Program-made: the position numbers and the translations under genes
Notes under the pieces: model-generated
The model's database searches: none
What the model was told of the DNA's origin: nothing
What the model saw: the letters and a program-made list of their open reading frames with translations, nothing else
Assembly: GCF_002294725.1 (NCBI RefSeq)
Contig: NZ_NSFT01000006.1
Span: 310,001-374,000 of the forward strand
DNA length: 64,000 bases
From: Mesorhizobium sp. WSM4313
GTDB taxonomy: Bacteria; Pseudomonadota; Alphaproteobacteria; Rhizobiales; Rhizobiaceae
Direction of reading: 5' to 3'
In this document: piece by piece, positions 18,595 to 27,651 of the stretch
Position numbering within the stretch: position 1 is the stretch's first letter
How the letters are laid out: each line of letters begins with the position of its first letter

Positions 18595-18978
18595 ATGCTG
18601 GACGCCATTCACCACGTCGCGCTTATCTGCACCGACTACGATCGATCGCGACGGTTCTATGTCGAGCTTCTCGGCCTGGACCTGATCTGCGAGGTCTTTC
18701 GGGAGGAGCGGCAGTCCTGGAAGGCCGACCTGCGGATCGGATCCGCCCAGCTGGAATTGTTTTCCTTCCCTGCCCCAGCGCCGCGGCGGTCTTATCCAGA
18801 GGCGACAGGGCTGCGGCACTTGGCGTTTGCTGTGGGGAACCTTGACCTCGTAGTTGCGCGCCTGGAAGCCGCCGGCGTTGCCGTAGAGCCAATCCGGATA
18901 GACCCATATACGGATCGGCGCTTCACCTTCTTTAGCGACCCGGACGGATTGCCGTTGGAACTCTACGAGGCGCAATAG
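18595..18978 (+). CDS. Glyoxalase/VOC-superfamily protein (YaeR/GloA2-like)
   Basis: A single-domain vicinal-oxygen-chelate protein of 127 residues. It starts IHHVALICTDYDRSRRFY with the first metal-ligand His and ends FFSDPDGLPLELYE with the terminal Glu ligand. TGLRHLAFAV supplies the middle His. The pattern matches the small YaeR-type VOC proteins often called glyoxalase-like; substrate not deducible. It is directly followed by the DUF899 remnant. Confidence 0.87.
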   Translation: MLDAIHHVALICTDYDRSRRFYVELLGLDLICEVFREERQSWKADLRIGSAQLELFSFPAPAPRRSYPEATGLRHLAFAVGNLDLVVARLEAAGVAVEPIRIDPYTDRRFTFFSDPDGLPLELYEAQ

Positions 18979-18984
18979 AGTACC

Positions 18985-19171
18985 GTTTATACGACAGTCT
19001 GCGTATTGCACGACGGAACCATTCGGCACTTCTGGGACGCGGAATTGGGTTCGAGTAAGCCGATCCAGGCAAAGACCCGACAACCGAGCGGACCTGATGA
19101 TGCTGTGGAACGTCCTGGACTGGACGCCGGAAGGTCGCGGGACCGACTGGTACCCGAAGATCACCTACTAA
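18985..19171 (+). pseudogene. C-terminal remnant of a DUF899 (thioredoxin-like) gene with a frameshift
   Basis: Frame one from 18985 reads VYTTVCVLHDGTIRHFWDAE up to about 19080. The frame then shifts and continues as LMMLWNVLDWTPEGRGTDWY, ending at the TAA at 19169-19171. Both pieces resemble the end of DUF899-family proteins (an IRHFW block, then a TPEGRG..WYPK..Y tail). No start or N-terminal part is left; the remnant begins right after the VOC gene stop. An intact but different DUF899 protein is at 26437-27186. The family call is from memory of the motif. Confidence 0.55.
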
Positions 19172-19334
19172 GCGGTCGAGATGGTTTTCCAGGGTCTGGC
19201 ATTGCGTAAAAGGGTGGAGACCTGCCAATCCGCTCACGGCTCCGCTTAAGGCATTCGCGATGTTGTCAGCGTCTGCAACTGGCGCTCAGTGGCATTTCGC
19301 GCGCGAGCGTTCGGCGCTGTCCAATTGGCCACGA
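19172..19334. other. Non-coding gap before the ArsR-rhodanese gene end
   Basis: About 160 bases between the DUF899 remnant and the convergent repressor gene. Nothing recognisable was seen, and no terminator with a T-tract. Confidence 0.4.
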
Positions 19335-20000
19335 TCAGGCCGCCACTTCCACCGGCAGGCCGGCGGCTTTCCATTCCGGCATGCCGTCCTCCAGCCGGCG
19401 CGCGGAATGGCCGAGCGCGCGCAGCGCCGCGACAGCCTCGAAGGACATCACGCACCACGGGCCGCGGCAATAGGCGACGATTTCGCGGCCGATAGCGGCG
19501 TCGGCTGACCAGGCCCTGACTTTCCCCAGCGGGACATTGATGGCGCCCGGCACATGGCCGAGCGCGAACTCGTCGGCCGGGCGCACATCGATCAGCGTCA
19601 CCAGTCCGTCGCGCATCAGCCTCCGAAGCTCGCGGCGCGTGACCGGCTGCATGTCGTCACGCGCATCGAAATAGCCGCGCACGATGCGGTCGACCTCGGC
19701 GAGCTGCCGCTCGGCGACGCCGCGCACGGCGGCGAAGGCGGAAAGCACGCTGTCATCGGCCAGCGAATAATGCACGAACTTGCCATCGCGCTCGGCCGAG
19801 ACGATGCCGGCGCGGCGCAGCGCCTGCAGATGTTGCGAGATGTTGGCGACGGGCCGGGCGAGCTTCGCCGCGAGCACCTCGACGCTGCGCGCGCCTTGCG
19901 CCAGATGCTCGATCATTTCCAGGCGCAGCGGATGCCCGAGCGCCTTGGCGACGATCGCGAACTGCTCGTACAGCGCCTGTTTCGGATTGCGGATTGACAT
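19335..20000 (-). CDS. ArsR-type repressor fused to a rhodanese domain
   Basis: The N-terminal ~95 residues form an ArsR/SmtB winged helix (HPLRLEMIEHLAQG, NISQHLQALRRAGIV). The C-terminal part is a rhodanese domain (TLIDVRPADEFALGHVPGAI) with the active loop CRGPWC. The helix-turn-helix part contains no cysteine, so the usual ArsR metal or BigR thiol pair is missing; the only cysteines are in the rhodanese loop. The ATG at 20000 has AGAAAGG just upstream and leaves the operator outside the coding region; an ATG at 20018 is an alternative. Divergent from a persulfide-dioxygenase-like gene, it probably senses reactive sulfur. Confidence 0.88.
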   Translation of the reverse strand: MSIRNPKQALYEQFAIVAKALGHPLRLEMIEHLAQGARSVEVLAAKLARPVANISQHLQALRRAGIVSAERDGKFVHYSLADDSVLSAFAAVRGVAERQLAEVDRIVRGYFDARDDMQPVTRRELRRLMRDGLVTLIDVRPADEFALGHVPGAINVPLGKVRAWSADAAIGREIVAYCRGPWCVMSFEAVAALRALGHSARRLEDGMPEWKAAGLPVEVAA

Positions 20001-20014
20001 CGACCTTTCTGCCG

Positions 20015-20038
20015 TCATTCAATGGAATAATTGAATGA
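20015..20038. promoter_or_regulatory. Inverted repeat, likely operator of the ArsR-rhodanese repressor
   Basis: TCATTCAA (20015-20022) and TTGAATGA (20031-20038) are exact 8-base arms around 8 bases, the spacing usual for ArsR-family dimers. It lies in the 107-base divergent gap between the repressor and the hydrolase gene and can control both. Confidence 0.7.
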
Positions 20039-20107
20039 CGGTTTCGACCATTGCTGTCAAGCAGAGCGGCTCCCCGGGGCGCAGCCGCTCGTTCGGAGGA
20101 AAAAGCG

Positions 20108-20839
20108 ATGATTCTCAGGCAGTTCCTGCACAACGATCCGGTTGCCGCCTCCTATCTGTTCGGCTGCGGCGGCAAGGCTTCCGCGGCCGTGGTCGACCCG
20201 GTCGGCGACATCGCGCCTTATGTCGATGCAGCGCGCGCGACCGGCATGCGGATCCTCTATGTCGTCGACACGCATATCCATGCCGACCACATCTCGGCCG
20301 GACGCTCGCTGGCCGAGGCGACGGGCGCCGAATACGTGTTGTTCGAAGGTGCTGCGGCCGACTTCCCGTTCCGGCGAGTGAAGGACGGCGAAGTGCTGGA
20401 ACTCGGCAATGTGACAATGACGGTGATGCATACACCGGGCCATACGCCGGAGCATCTGAGCCTGTTGGTCACCGACCGGACGCGGTCGGCCGAACCCTGG
20501 TTCGTGCTCACCGGGCACACGCTGATGGTCGGCGATCTCGGTCGCACCGAGCTTGCTTCAAGCGCCGAGGACGGGGCGCGTGCGCTTTATGCCAGCGTGC
20601 GCCGCCTGAAGGAGTTGCCCGACCATATCGAGGTGCTGCCCGGCGCCTATTCGGGCTCGGTCTGCGGCCGCTCGCTGAGCGGTAAGCCTACATCGACCAT
20701 CGGCTTCGAGCGGCGCTTCAACAAGGCGTTCCGCATCGAGGACGAGGGTGAGTTCGTCGCAGCCATGACCGCCGACATCCCTCCCCCGCCGCCGCAGGCC
20801 GCCCGGACCCGGGCGCTCAACGCCGGAGCGAAATCTTGA
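20108..20839 (+). CDS. MBL-fold hydrolase, ETHE1/Blh-like persulfide dioxygenase
   Basis: A 243-residue metallo-beta-lactamase-fold protein with THIHADH, HTPGHTPEH and GDLGRTEL, giving the two-His-one-Asp iron site of persulfide dioxygenases. It ends with the family block SGSVCGRSLSGKPTSTIGFE. Where glyoxalase II has a further His for a second metal, this protein has LPGAY, consistent with one iron. The frame is open upstream but the ATG at 20108 has GGAGGAAAA before it. With the divergent ArsR-rhodanese and the MFS transporter it looks like a BigR/Blh-type sulfide-detoxification unit. Confidence 0.87.
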   Translation: MILRQFLHNDPVAASYLFGCGGKASAAVVDPVGDIAPYVDAARATGMRILYVVDTHIHADHISAGRSLAEATGAEYVLFEGAAADFPFRRVKDGEVLELGNVTMTVMHTPGHTPEHLSLLVTDRTRSAEPWFVLTGHTLMVGDLGRTELASSAEDGARALYASVRRLKELPDHIEVLPGAYSGSVCGRSLSGKPTSTIGFERRFNKAFRIEDEGEFVAAMTADIPPPPPQAARTRALNAGAKS

Positions 20840-22098
20840 GCATAGCGGCATCCGCCGTCGCGCTCGGCCTCAAGGCCAACTGGAAGCAGTTTTCGCTCCT
20901 GGTGCTGATCAACGCCTTTGTCGGCGGCATGGTCGGCATCGAGCGGACCGTGGTGCCGCTGATCGGCGCGGAGGAGTTTGGCGTGGCGTCGACCACGCTG
21001 GTCGTCTCCTTCATTGTCAGCTTCGGCGTGGTCAAGGCTTGCGCCAACCTTGTCTCCGGCCAGCTTGCCGACAGATGGGGCCGCAAGCGCGTCCTGATCC
21101 TCGGCTGGCTGTTCGGCCTGCCGGTGCCCTTCATCATTATCTGGGCGCCGAGCTGGGGCTGGATCGTCGCCGCCAACGCGCTGCTCGGCATCAACCAGGG
21201 CTTCGCGTGGTCGATGACCGTGATCATGAAGGTCGACCTGGTCGGACCGAAGTCGCGCGGGCTCGCCGTCGGCCTCAACGAATTCGCCGGCTACCTCGCC
21301 GTCGGCGTCACCGCTTTCCTGACCGGCTATCTTGCGAGCCGCTACGGCTTTCGTCCCGTGCCGATCTATCTCGGCGCCGGCTACGCGATCCTGGGTGCGG
21401 CGCTGTCGATCCTGCTCGTGCGCGACACGCGCGAGCATCTGCGGCTGGAGCTGGCCAACCATCCAAGACAAGCTTCCCCGCTCAGCTTCCGCGAGATCTT
21501 CATGCTGACCTCGTTCAGCGACCGCAATTTGTTCGCAGCCTCGCAGGCCGGCCTGGTCAACAACCTGAACGACGGCATGAGTTGGGGCCTGTTTCCGCTC
21601 TTCTTCGTTGCCAACGGCCTCGGCATCGAGCGCATCGGTGTCCTCAAGGCGGTCTATCCGGCAGTGTGGGGCATCCTCCAGGTCGCGACCGGGCCGTTGA
21701 GCGACCGCTGGGGCCGCAAGGGGCTGATCGTCGCCGGCATGTGGGTGCAGGCGGCGGGGCTTCTCACCACCGCCATGACGCGCGAATTCGGCTGGTGGCT
21801 GCTGGCCAGCCTTTTGCTCGGCCTCGGCACGGCCATGGTCTATCCGTGCCTGATCGCGGCGGTGTCGGACGCATCGCACCCTTCCTGGCGGGCGCGCTCG
21901 CTCAGCGTCTATCGCTTCTGGCGCGACCTCGGCTATGCGATCGGGGCGCTGTCCGCCGGCCTGATCGCCGACTTCTTCGGCTTCGTTGCGGCGATCGCGG
22001 CCATTGCCGCATTGACCTTCCTGTCGGGCGCGATCGTCGCGGTGACGATGCGTGAGCCGCGTTCCGCCACCGTGGTTCCGACATCGGGCGATCGTTGA
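20836..22098 (+). CDS. Major facilitator superfamily transporter
   Basis: A 420-residue membrane protein with about 12 hydrophobic segments. The MFS motif A appears in both halves: GQLADRWGRKRVL after helix 2 and GPLSDRWGRKGLI after helix 8. The TTG start at 20836 overlaps the stop of the hydrolase (TTGA), so the two are translated together. Its substrate is unknown. Being in a sulfur-responsive operon it may export a sulfur compound; that is inference from position. Confidence 0.88.
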   Translation: MSIAASAVALGLKANWKQFSLLVLINAFVGGMVGIERTVVPLIGAEEFGVASTTLVVSFIVSFGVVKACANLVSGQLADRWGRKRVLILGWLFGLPVPFIIIWAPSWGWIVAANALLGINQGFAWSMTVIMKVDLVGPKSRGLAVGLNEFAGYLAVGVTAFLTGYLASRYGFRPVPIYLGAGYAILGAALSILLVRDTREHLRLELANHPRQASPLSFREIFMLTSFSDRNLFAASQAGLVNNLNDGMSWGLFPLFFVANGLGIERIGVLKAVYPAVWGILQVATGPLSDRWGRKGLIVAGMWVQAAGLLTTAMTREFGWWLLASLLLGLGTAMVYPCLIAAVSDASHPSWRARSLSVYRFWRDLGYAIGALSAGLIADFFGFVAAIAAIAALTFLSGAIVAVTMREPRSATVVPTSGDR

Positions 22099-22205
22099 GA
22101 CCGCCTCGGAAACGAAGGCCGTGTTTACGTTAATGGAAGCTTGATGCTGCGCGGGATGTGCCTGTCCGCTACAATCTGGACAAGTACATTTCCTCGAGAT
22201 CGTTC

Positions 22206-23294
22206 ATGAGCAACCCGAACCGCATGCCGTGGGTGGATACGGCAAAAGGTCTTTCCATCATTCTGGTGGTGATGATGTATGCCGCCTACAACACCGGCGA
22301 ATACACCGGCGGCATCGGCTTCTTGCATTATGTCATCGGCTTCGCGACGCCGTTCCGCATGCCGGAATTCTTCCTGATCTCGGGCCTGTTCCTGTCGCAG
22401 GTGATCGACCGGCCATGGCGGCGCTATATCGACCGCCGCGTCGTCCACTACCTCTATTTCTACGTGCTTTGGGCGATCATCTCGATCGGACTGAAGATCG
22501 GCATCTTCAGCCGCGACCCCGCCGGCATGCTGCATGATCTCACGATGGCCGCCGTCCAGCCATACGGCGTGTTGTGGTTCATCTACATGCTGGCGGTGTT
22601 CGGGATCGTCATCCGCATGCTGCGCGAACTTCGCGTGCCGCACTGGATCGTCATCTTGGCTGCCGCCGCGCTGCAGATGTGGGCGCCGAAGCCGGACAGC
22701 TACGCGCTCGAGCAGTTCGCGGCCTATTTCGTGTTCTTCTATCTCGGCTTCGTGCTCGCGCCGTTGATATTCCGGCTGGTGGAGTGGACGCAGGCAAGGC
22801 CGGCGATCGCCGTTCTCGGCCTGCTCGCCTGGGCGATCGTCAACGGCCTGCTCGTCTATTCGCCGGGCTATGCGATGCAGCCGGTCGGCATGCAGATGGG
22901 ATTGGCGGCATGGCCGCCGCTGCATCTGTCGCTTGCCGTCGCCGGCGCCGTGGCGCTCTGCGTTGCCGGCGGTTTCCTGTCGAAATTCGCTTCCATGGAA
23001 TGGCTGCGCTGGCTCGGCGAGCATTCGCTGGTCGTCTATGTCGCCTTCACCATCCCGATGTCGATCTTCCGGGGCGTCATGCTGGCGAGCGGTCTCCTGA
23101 CCGATACCGGCATGCTCAGCCTGGCGGTGCTGCTGGTCTCGGTCATAAGCCCGGTGGTGCTCTACTTCGTCGTCCAGCGCGTCGGCTTCGGCACCTTCCT
23201 GTTCGAGCGGCCGGCCTGGGCGCATTTCGACAGGCCGACAGCCGCCAAGGCCTCCAGCAAGCCCATGACCCGGCCGGCGCGCGAGGCGGCCTGA
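22206..23294 (+). CDS. Acyltransferase family membrane protein (Acyltransferase_3 type)
   Basis: About 362 residues from the ATG at 22206 (378 from a GTG at 22158). It opens with RMPWVDTAKGLSIILVV, the hallmark of Acyltransferase_3 proteins that O-acylate surface sugars or lipids, and continues with about 10 hydrophobic helices and the FRMPEFFLISGLF block. It stands alone between the MFS gene and a convergent beta-propeller gene. The acceptor is unknown; succinylation or acetylation of a glycan is the usual role of this family. Confidence 0.85.
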   Translation: MSNPNRMPWVDTAKGLSIILVVMMYAAYNTGEYTGGIGFLHYVIGFATPFRMPEFFLISGLFLSQVIDRPWRRYIDRRVVHYLYFYVLWAIISIGLKIGIFSRDPAGMLHDLTMAAVQPYGVLWFIYMLAVFGIVIRMLRELRVPHWIVILAAAALQMWAPKPDSYALEQFAAYFVFFYLGFVLAPLIFRLVEWTQARPAIAVLGLLAWAIVNGLLVYSPGYAMQPVGMQMGLAAWPPLHLSLAVAGAVALCVAGGFLSKFASMEWLRWLGEHSLVVYVAFTIPMSIFRGVMLASGLLTDTGMLSLAVLLVSVISPVVLYFVVQRVGFGTFLFERPAWAHFDRPTAAKASSKPMTRPAREAA

Positions 23295-23319
23295 CCGGGC
23301 CGCCCGTTCCGGCCATCCG

Positions 23320-23961
23320 TTATTTGCTAGCGTCGTATCCCGGCCGGCGCACGGCCCTGATCTTGCCGCTGCTGCCGCCGCCGCAGAAGAAGCAGCCGTC
23401 GCCATCGGATTCCAGTCCCGACACACCGGAGGGCATCGCTACCTCCTGCAGCACGTCACCCGTCTCGGGATCGATGCGCAGCAGATCGCCCTCCTCACCT
23501 TCCCAAGTGGCATGCCAGAGTTCGCCGTCGATCCAGGTGACGCCGGTGACGACGCGTTTCGACTCGATGCTACGGATCACCTCGCCCGTTTCAGGATTGA
23601 TCTGGTGGATCTTATGGGCCCTGTATTCGCCGACCCAGAGCGAACCTTCGGCCCAGGCCATACCTGAATCGCCGCCATTGCCCGGCGCGGGAATGGTGGC
23701 GACGACCTCGCCGGTCTTTGGGTCGACCTTGTGAATGCGATCCTCGGCGATCTGGTAGAGGTGCTCGCCGTCGAAAGCGGTTCCGGCATGCGAGGCGACG
23801 TCGATCGATTGCACGATGGCGCCACTCTCCGGGTCGAGGGCCTTCAATTTGTCCCCGGTGGCAAACCAGACATTCTTGCCATCATAGGTAACGCCATTGA
23901 CGCGCTCGGTGTCCGGAAAGGGTCCATATTCGCGCAGGATCTCGGCAGCGGCTCTTTTCAT
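23320..23961 (-). CDS. Cytosolic beta-propeller (glutamine cyclotransferase/Vgb-like) protein
   Basis: A 213-residue protein built of about five repeats of the type LxxIDPETGEVxxxI (for example HQINPETGEVIRSI, LLRIDPETGDVLQEV), as in PQQ-like or glutamine-cyclotransferase-like propellers. No signal peptide is visible. The C-terminus carries an unusual GDGCFFCGGGSSGK with two cysteines. Function unknown; the propeller is small and would need five blades or dimerisation to close. Confidence 0.7.
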   Translation of the reverse strand: MKRAAAEILREYGPFPDTERVNGVTYDGKNVWFATGDKLKALDPESGAIVQSIDVASHAGTAFDGEHLYQIAEDRIHKVDPKTGEVVATIPAPGNGGDSGMAWAEGSLWVGEYRAHKIHQINPETGEVIRSIESKRVVTGVTWIDGELWHATWEGEEGDLLRIDPETGDVLQEVAMPSGVSGLESDGDGCFFCGGGSSGKIRAVRRPGYDASK

Positions 23962-24057
23962 TTTCCAATCCTCATCGGTCTCTTGTGTCAGCTTCGACTT
24001 TAGCCGCTCTGCTGCAAACCCGGGAGCAACAACACAGTCGGGAATTTATGAACCGCC

Positions 24058-25062
24058 TCAAAGCTCGATGCAGACCTTGCCGAAATGCTTCTGGCTCTCA
24101 TACGCCCGGAAAGCCGAGGCAATATCGCGCAGCGGAAAGCTGCGGCCGATAACAGGCCTCAGGCCGTTGGCCGTTATCGCCCGGATCATATCTTCCTGGT
24201 CAGCTCTGCTGCCGATCGAAATTCCATTGATGCGGATCTGATTGGAAAACAGCGCCGGGATCGACACTTGCGCGGCAAAGCCGGTCAACACGCCGATCAG
24301 CGCGATCTGGCCGCCCATCCTGCAGGCCGTTATCGACTGCGCCAGCGTGCCGGGGCCGCCGACCTCGACCACGTGATCGACACCGCGTCCATCGGTCAGG
24401 TCCCTGGCCTTCCGGCCCCAGTCCGGCACGGCCTTGTAATTGATAAGATGATCGGCGCCGAGCCGCCTGAGCTTTTCGAGCTTGTCATCGGAGGAAGATG
24501 TCGCGATGACACGGGCGCCCGCCATCTTGGCGAACTGCAGCGCGAACAACGACACGCTGCCCGCGCCGAGGACCAGCACCGTATCGCCAGCCCTCACCTG
24601 ACCGCACACCACCAGTGCCCTCCAGGCGGTTACCCCGGCGCAACTGAGTGTAGCCGCCTCCACATGGGTGTAACCCGCCGGCGCTTTCGTGAAAGCATGC
24701 CACGGCATCGAGGCATATTCCCTTGCATAGCCATCGACATCATCGCCCAGTTCGCCCTGCTTGGTGGCGGGCGTAGCCTCGCCACCCAGCCAATTGGGCC
24801 AATAGCAGCTGACAACGGCATCGCCGGTCTCGAATGCGTCGACGCCCTCTCCGACGGCAATCACCTCGCCAGCACCATCGGACAGCGGAATGCGGCCGTC
24901 GGCGCAGGGCTTCTTGCCCGTTGCAACCATGCTGTCGTGGAAGTTCAGCGAGCATGCCCGGATTCGGACAAGCAACTCGCCCGGTCCGGGCTCGGGCCGA
25001 TCCTCCTCGACCAACGAGAGTTGTTCCAGGCCGCCGGGCGCTCTTAATCTGATCAGTTTCAT
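24058..25062 (-). CDS. Zinc-independent alcohol dehydrogenase / quinone oxidoreductase (MDR family)
   Basis: A 334-residue medium-chain dehydrogenase. The GroES-like N-terminus has CSLNFHDSMVATGK rather than the catalytic-zinc Cys-His-Glu set, and the nucleotide fold has VLGAGSVSLFALQFAKMAG. These features put it with NAD(P)H:quinone oxidoreductase-like members. It stands alone, convergent with nothing, 33 bases from the downstream end of the HTH gene. Its substrate is not predictable. Confidence 0.88.
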   Translation of the reverse strand: MKLIRLRAPGGLEQLSLVEEDRPEPGPGELLVRIRACSLNFHDSMVATGKKPCADGRIPLSDGAGEVIAVGEGVDAFETGDAVVSCYWPNWLGGEATPATKQGELGDDVDGYAREYASMPWHAFTKAPAGYTHVEAATLSCAGVTAWRALVVCGQVRAGDTVLVLGAGSVSLFALQFAKMAGARVIATSSSDDKLEKLRRLGADHLINYKAVPDWGRKARDLTDGRGVDHVVEVGGPGTLAQSITACRMGGQIALIGVLTGFAAQVSIPALFSNQIRINGISIGSRADQEDMIRAITANGLRPVIGRSFPLRDIASAFRAYESQKHFGKVCIEL

Positions 25063-25095
25063 GACGTCTCTCCCTCGATGCCGAGTACCGGCAAA

Positions 25096-26316
25096 CTAGT
25101 CGCTCGGCAGCGGACCGGGGAGTAACAAGACAGTCGGGAATCCGGTGACCGGCGGCATCATCCAGCGGCGCGCCCGGCCGCGGCCCACCGCCTGCACCTT
25201 GTGCTCGGCCGACAACTGCTCCAGCGCCCGCTGCACGGTGCGCGCGCTGGCGCCAAGCGCGATCGCCAGCGCCGAGCTCGACCAGGCCTCGCCATCGGTC
25301 AGGAAGGCAAGCACCGCGCCATGCTCATCCTCGACAGGCGGCGCCAGCACGACGATCTCGGCGGCGTTCAGCGGCGTCAACGCAAAGCCGCCGGCGGTCG
25401 CATTGATCTCGGCCAAGCCGGCGAGCTCGGCCCGGAGCCGCCCCATCTCGACCCTGAGCCGCGCACGATGCGATTCATCGGCGTGCTTCGCCCGGAAGGC
25501 GCGCCTCAGCAATGTCTCACGCGAGGCATCCGCCGGCCAGGTTTCGGCGAGCGTGCGCGCCAGCGCAAACAGCACCGGCCGGGTCGCCAGCGAGACCACG
25601 GTGCCGCCTTCGCGCACGACGTTGCGGCAAGCATCGATGACCAGCGCGCCGGACCCCAGCAGCGCCTCGACCTCGTCGAGCAGCAACTCTTTCTCCGCGC
25701 CGCGCGCGAGCAGCCGGCCGACCGGCGTGTTCAGAACCAGGGATGCCGCTTCGACTTCGGCCTTCAATGCCGGGATGTTGGCTTGATAGGCGGCGAGCGA
25801 TGCGCGGCCGAATGCCGAGCGCGCCGCCTTCGTCCTGAGGCGCCGGACGGCGATGCCGGCCGCCGCCAGTTCATGGGCGACGCGCGCCACCGGCGGCAGC
25901 GGCGCCGGATCGAAGTCCGCCAGCAGGCGCTCGGCCTCGTCGAGCCGGCCGATCAGGATGAGGCGGCGCGCCTCGAGGCTGCCGGCATAGGCGGCGTTGA
26001 GCCTATCACCATGTGCCGCAAGCGTTGCACGGGCGGACCGCAGCGCCTTCTCCGGCCAGCCGAGATCGCGCGAGACCAGAGCGATCTCGGCCTCGGCGAC
26101 GACACAGCGGGCGCGCGCCACCGCTTCCCTCGGACTGAAGGCGCGGGCGGCGTCCTTCAGCAGCGCCTTGGCCTTGGCGAAATCGCCGAGCTGCGCCATC
26201 GCGATGCCGCGCAGGGCCAGCGCCGGCGCGTCGTCGCGCAGCGCGACGCGCTTCAAGGCGCCGAGCGGATCGCCCGCGGCGAGCGCGCGGCCGGCGGCAT
26301 TGATCAGCGAATCCAT
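25096..26316 (-). CDS. Helix-turn-helix regulator with a helical-repeat N-terminus
   Basis: A 406-residue protein. The first ~200 residues are Ala/Leu/Arg-rich helical hairpins resembling TPR-like repeats. Near the C-terminus (about 342-385) there is a winged-helix stretch, SSSALAIALGASARTVQRAL, followed by QAVGRGRARRWMMPP. It lies head to head with the DUF899 gene across about 120 bases, so it is likely its regulator. The ligand and the exact family are not recognised. Confidence 0.7.
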   Translation of the reverse strand: MDSLINAAGRALAAGDPLGALKRVALRDDAPALALRGIAMAQLGDFAKAKALLKDAARAFSPREAVARARCVVAEAEIALVSRDLGWPEKALRSARATLAAHGDRLNAAYAGSLEARRLILIGRLDEAERLLADFDPAPLPPVARVAHELAAAGIAVRRLRTKAARSAFGRASLAAYQANIPALKAEVEAASLVLNTPVGRLLARGAEKELLLDEVEALLGSGALVIDACRNVVREGGTVVSLATRPVLFALARTLAETWPADASRETLLRRAFRAKHADESHRARLRVEMGRLRAELAGLAEINATAGGFALTPLNAAEIVVLAPPVEDEHGAVLAFLTDGEAWSSSALAIALGASARTVQRALEQLSAEHKVQAVGRGRARRWMMPPVTGFPTVLLLPGPLPSD

Positions 26317-26436
26317 GCCACCGTCTCAGCGCCCCCCGCAGCAAATCGCGTCACACTTGTAACTCTCACCATCGCAGTGCGCTGTCCTATGTCTGTCCTC
26401 GTCACCCCAACCAAACCCAAGAACGGGACAAGAGCA

Positions 26437-27186
26437 ATGACCCAACATATGAAGACACCGCCGGTCGTTTCGCAGGAAGCGTGGGAAGGCGCCTATGAAG
26501 AGATGCTCGTGAAGGAAAAGGCGCTCACCCGCGCCCGCGACGCTTTGGCCGCCGAACGCCGCCGCATGCCGTGGATGGAAGTCAAGAAGGACTATGTGTT
26601 CGAAGGCCCGAACGGCAAGATGAGCCTGCTCGACCTGTTCGAAGGCCGCCGCCAGCTCGTCGTCTACCGCGCCTTCTTCGAGCCCGGCGTCTATGGCTGG
26701 CCAGAACATGCGTGCCGCGGCTGCTCGCTCGGCGCCGACCAGGTCGGCAACCTAGCCCATCTCAACGCCCGCGACACCACGCTTGCCTATGCCTCGCGCG
26801 CGCCGCAGGCCGACATCCAGCGGCTGAAGCAGCGGATGGACTGGAAGATGCCCTGGTACACCATCACCGATAGCTGGGATAAGGATTTCGGCGTCGACGA
26901 ATGGCATGGCCACAACGTCTTCATCCATGACGGCAAGCGCATCTTCCGCACTTATTTCGTCAACAACCGCGGCGACGAAGCCTTTGGCACCGTCTGGAGC
27001 TATCTCGACGTCACCCCGCTCGGCCGCCAGGAGGTATGGGAGGATTCGCCCGAGGGCTATCCGCAGACCCAGACCTACAAATGGTGGAACTGGCACGACA
27101 ATTATGAGGAAGGCGCCGCCCCCGACCAGAGATGGGTCGAGGTCTCGGATGCCGGCGAAGCGGCGTTCCGCAACAAGAACGCCTGA
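26437..27186 (+). CDS. DUF899 family thioredoxin-like protein
   Basis: A 249-residue protein of the DUF899 family, a thioredoxin-fold group of unclear biochemical role. Features seen: RRRMPWMEVKKDYVFEGPNG, the cysteine motif EHACRGCSLGADQVGN in place of a standard CxxC redox site, and LGRQEVWEDSPEGYPQT near the end. The frame is open about 1.2 kb upstream, but that is a shadow of the HTH gene; the ATG at 26437 fits the family start. A small membrane protein gene follows. Confidence 0.88.
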   Translation: MTQHMKTPPVVSQEAWEGAYEEMLVKEKALTRARDALAAERRRMPWMEVKKDYVFEGPNGKMSLLDLFEGRRQLVVYRAFFEPGVYGWPEHACRGCSLGADQVGNLAHLNARDTTLAYASRAPQADIQRLKQRMDWKMPWYTITDSWDKDFGVDEWHGHNVFIHDGKRIFRTYFVNNRGDEAFGTVWSYLDVTPLGRQEVWEDSPEGYPQTQTYKWWNWHDNYEEGAAPDQRWVEVSDAGEAAFRNKNA

Positions 27187-27289
27187 GCGTGAAGCGGTTC
27201 CGGCGGCGCAAACCGCGCGCCGCCGGAGCCGATCGCCTCGCGCTTGTTCCAACGGGCTCGAACCCTGCCCGCATCAGAAGGTGGATATC

Positions 27290-27532
27290 ATGAGCATCGA
27301 CAATCCTGCCCCTCGCCCAAACGGCCTGATCGGCTTCAGCCTCGCCGACTGGCTCTGCCTCGCCGCGACGCCGACCTTCGCCACGATGGCGCTGCTCACG
27401 GCGGCCTATGGCGGCCAGGACATGATGTGCATGTCGGGCGCCTCGGCGCTCAGCGGCATGGTGCCGATGTATCTGTTGATGGCAGCGTTCCATCTGGCGC
27501 CGTGGCTGCGGTTGGCGGCGCGGCGGGGGTGA
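27290..27532 (+). CDS. Small membrane protein, two predicted helices
   Basis: An 80-residue hydrophobic protein with an ATG at 27290 preceded by GAAGGTGG. Two hydrophobic stretches (about residues 18-40 and 54-75) separated by GGQDMMCMSGASAL suggest a two-helix inner-membrane protein. It follows the DUF899 gene by about 100 bases and may be co-transcribed with it. No family recognised. Confidence 0.65.
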   Translation: MSIDNPAPRPNGLIGFSLADWLCLAATPTFATMALLTAAYGGQDMMCMSGASALSGMVPMYLLMAAFHLAPWLRLAARRG

Positions 27533-27651
27533 TGGCCGCTGAGCAATCTAAAGTCCGACCCTGCCCCTCCAGGTCTTGACGAAAACAGGCGCGCCTGAGA
27601 CACGGGAGCAGGCATTTGCTCCATGGGAGACGGGCACGCGGTGGGCAAGCT

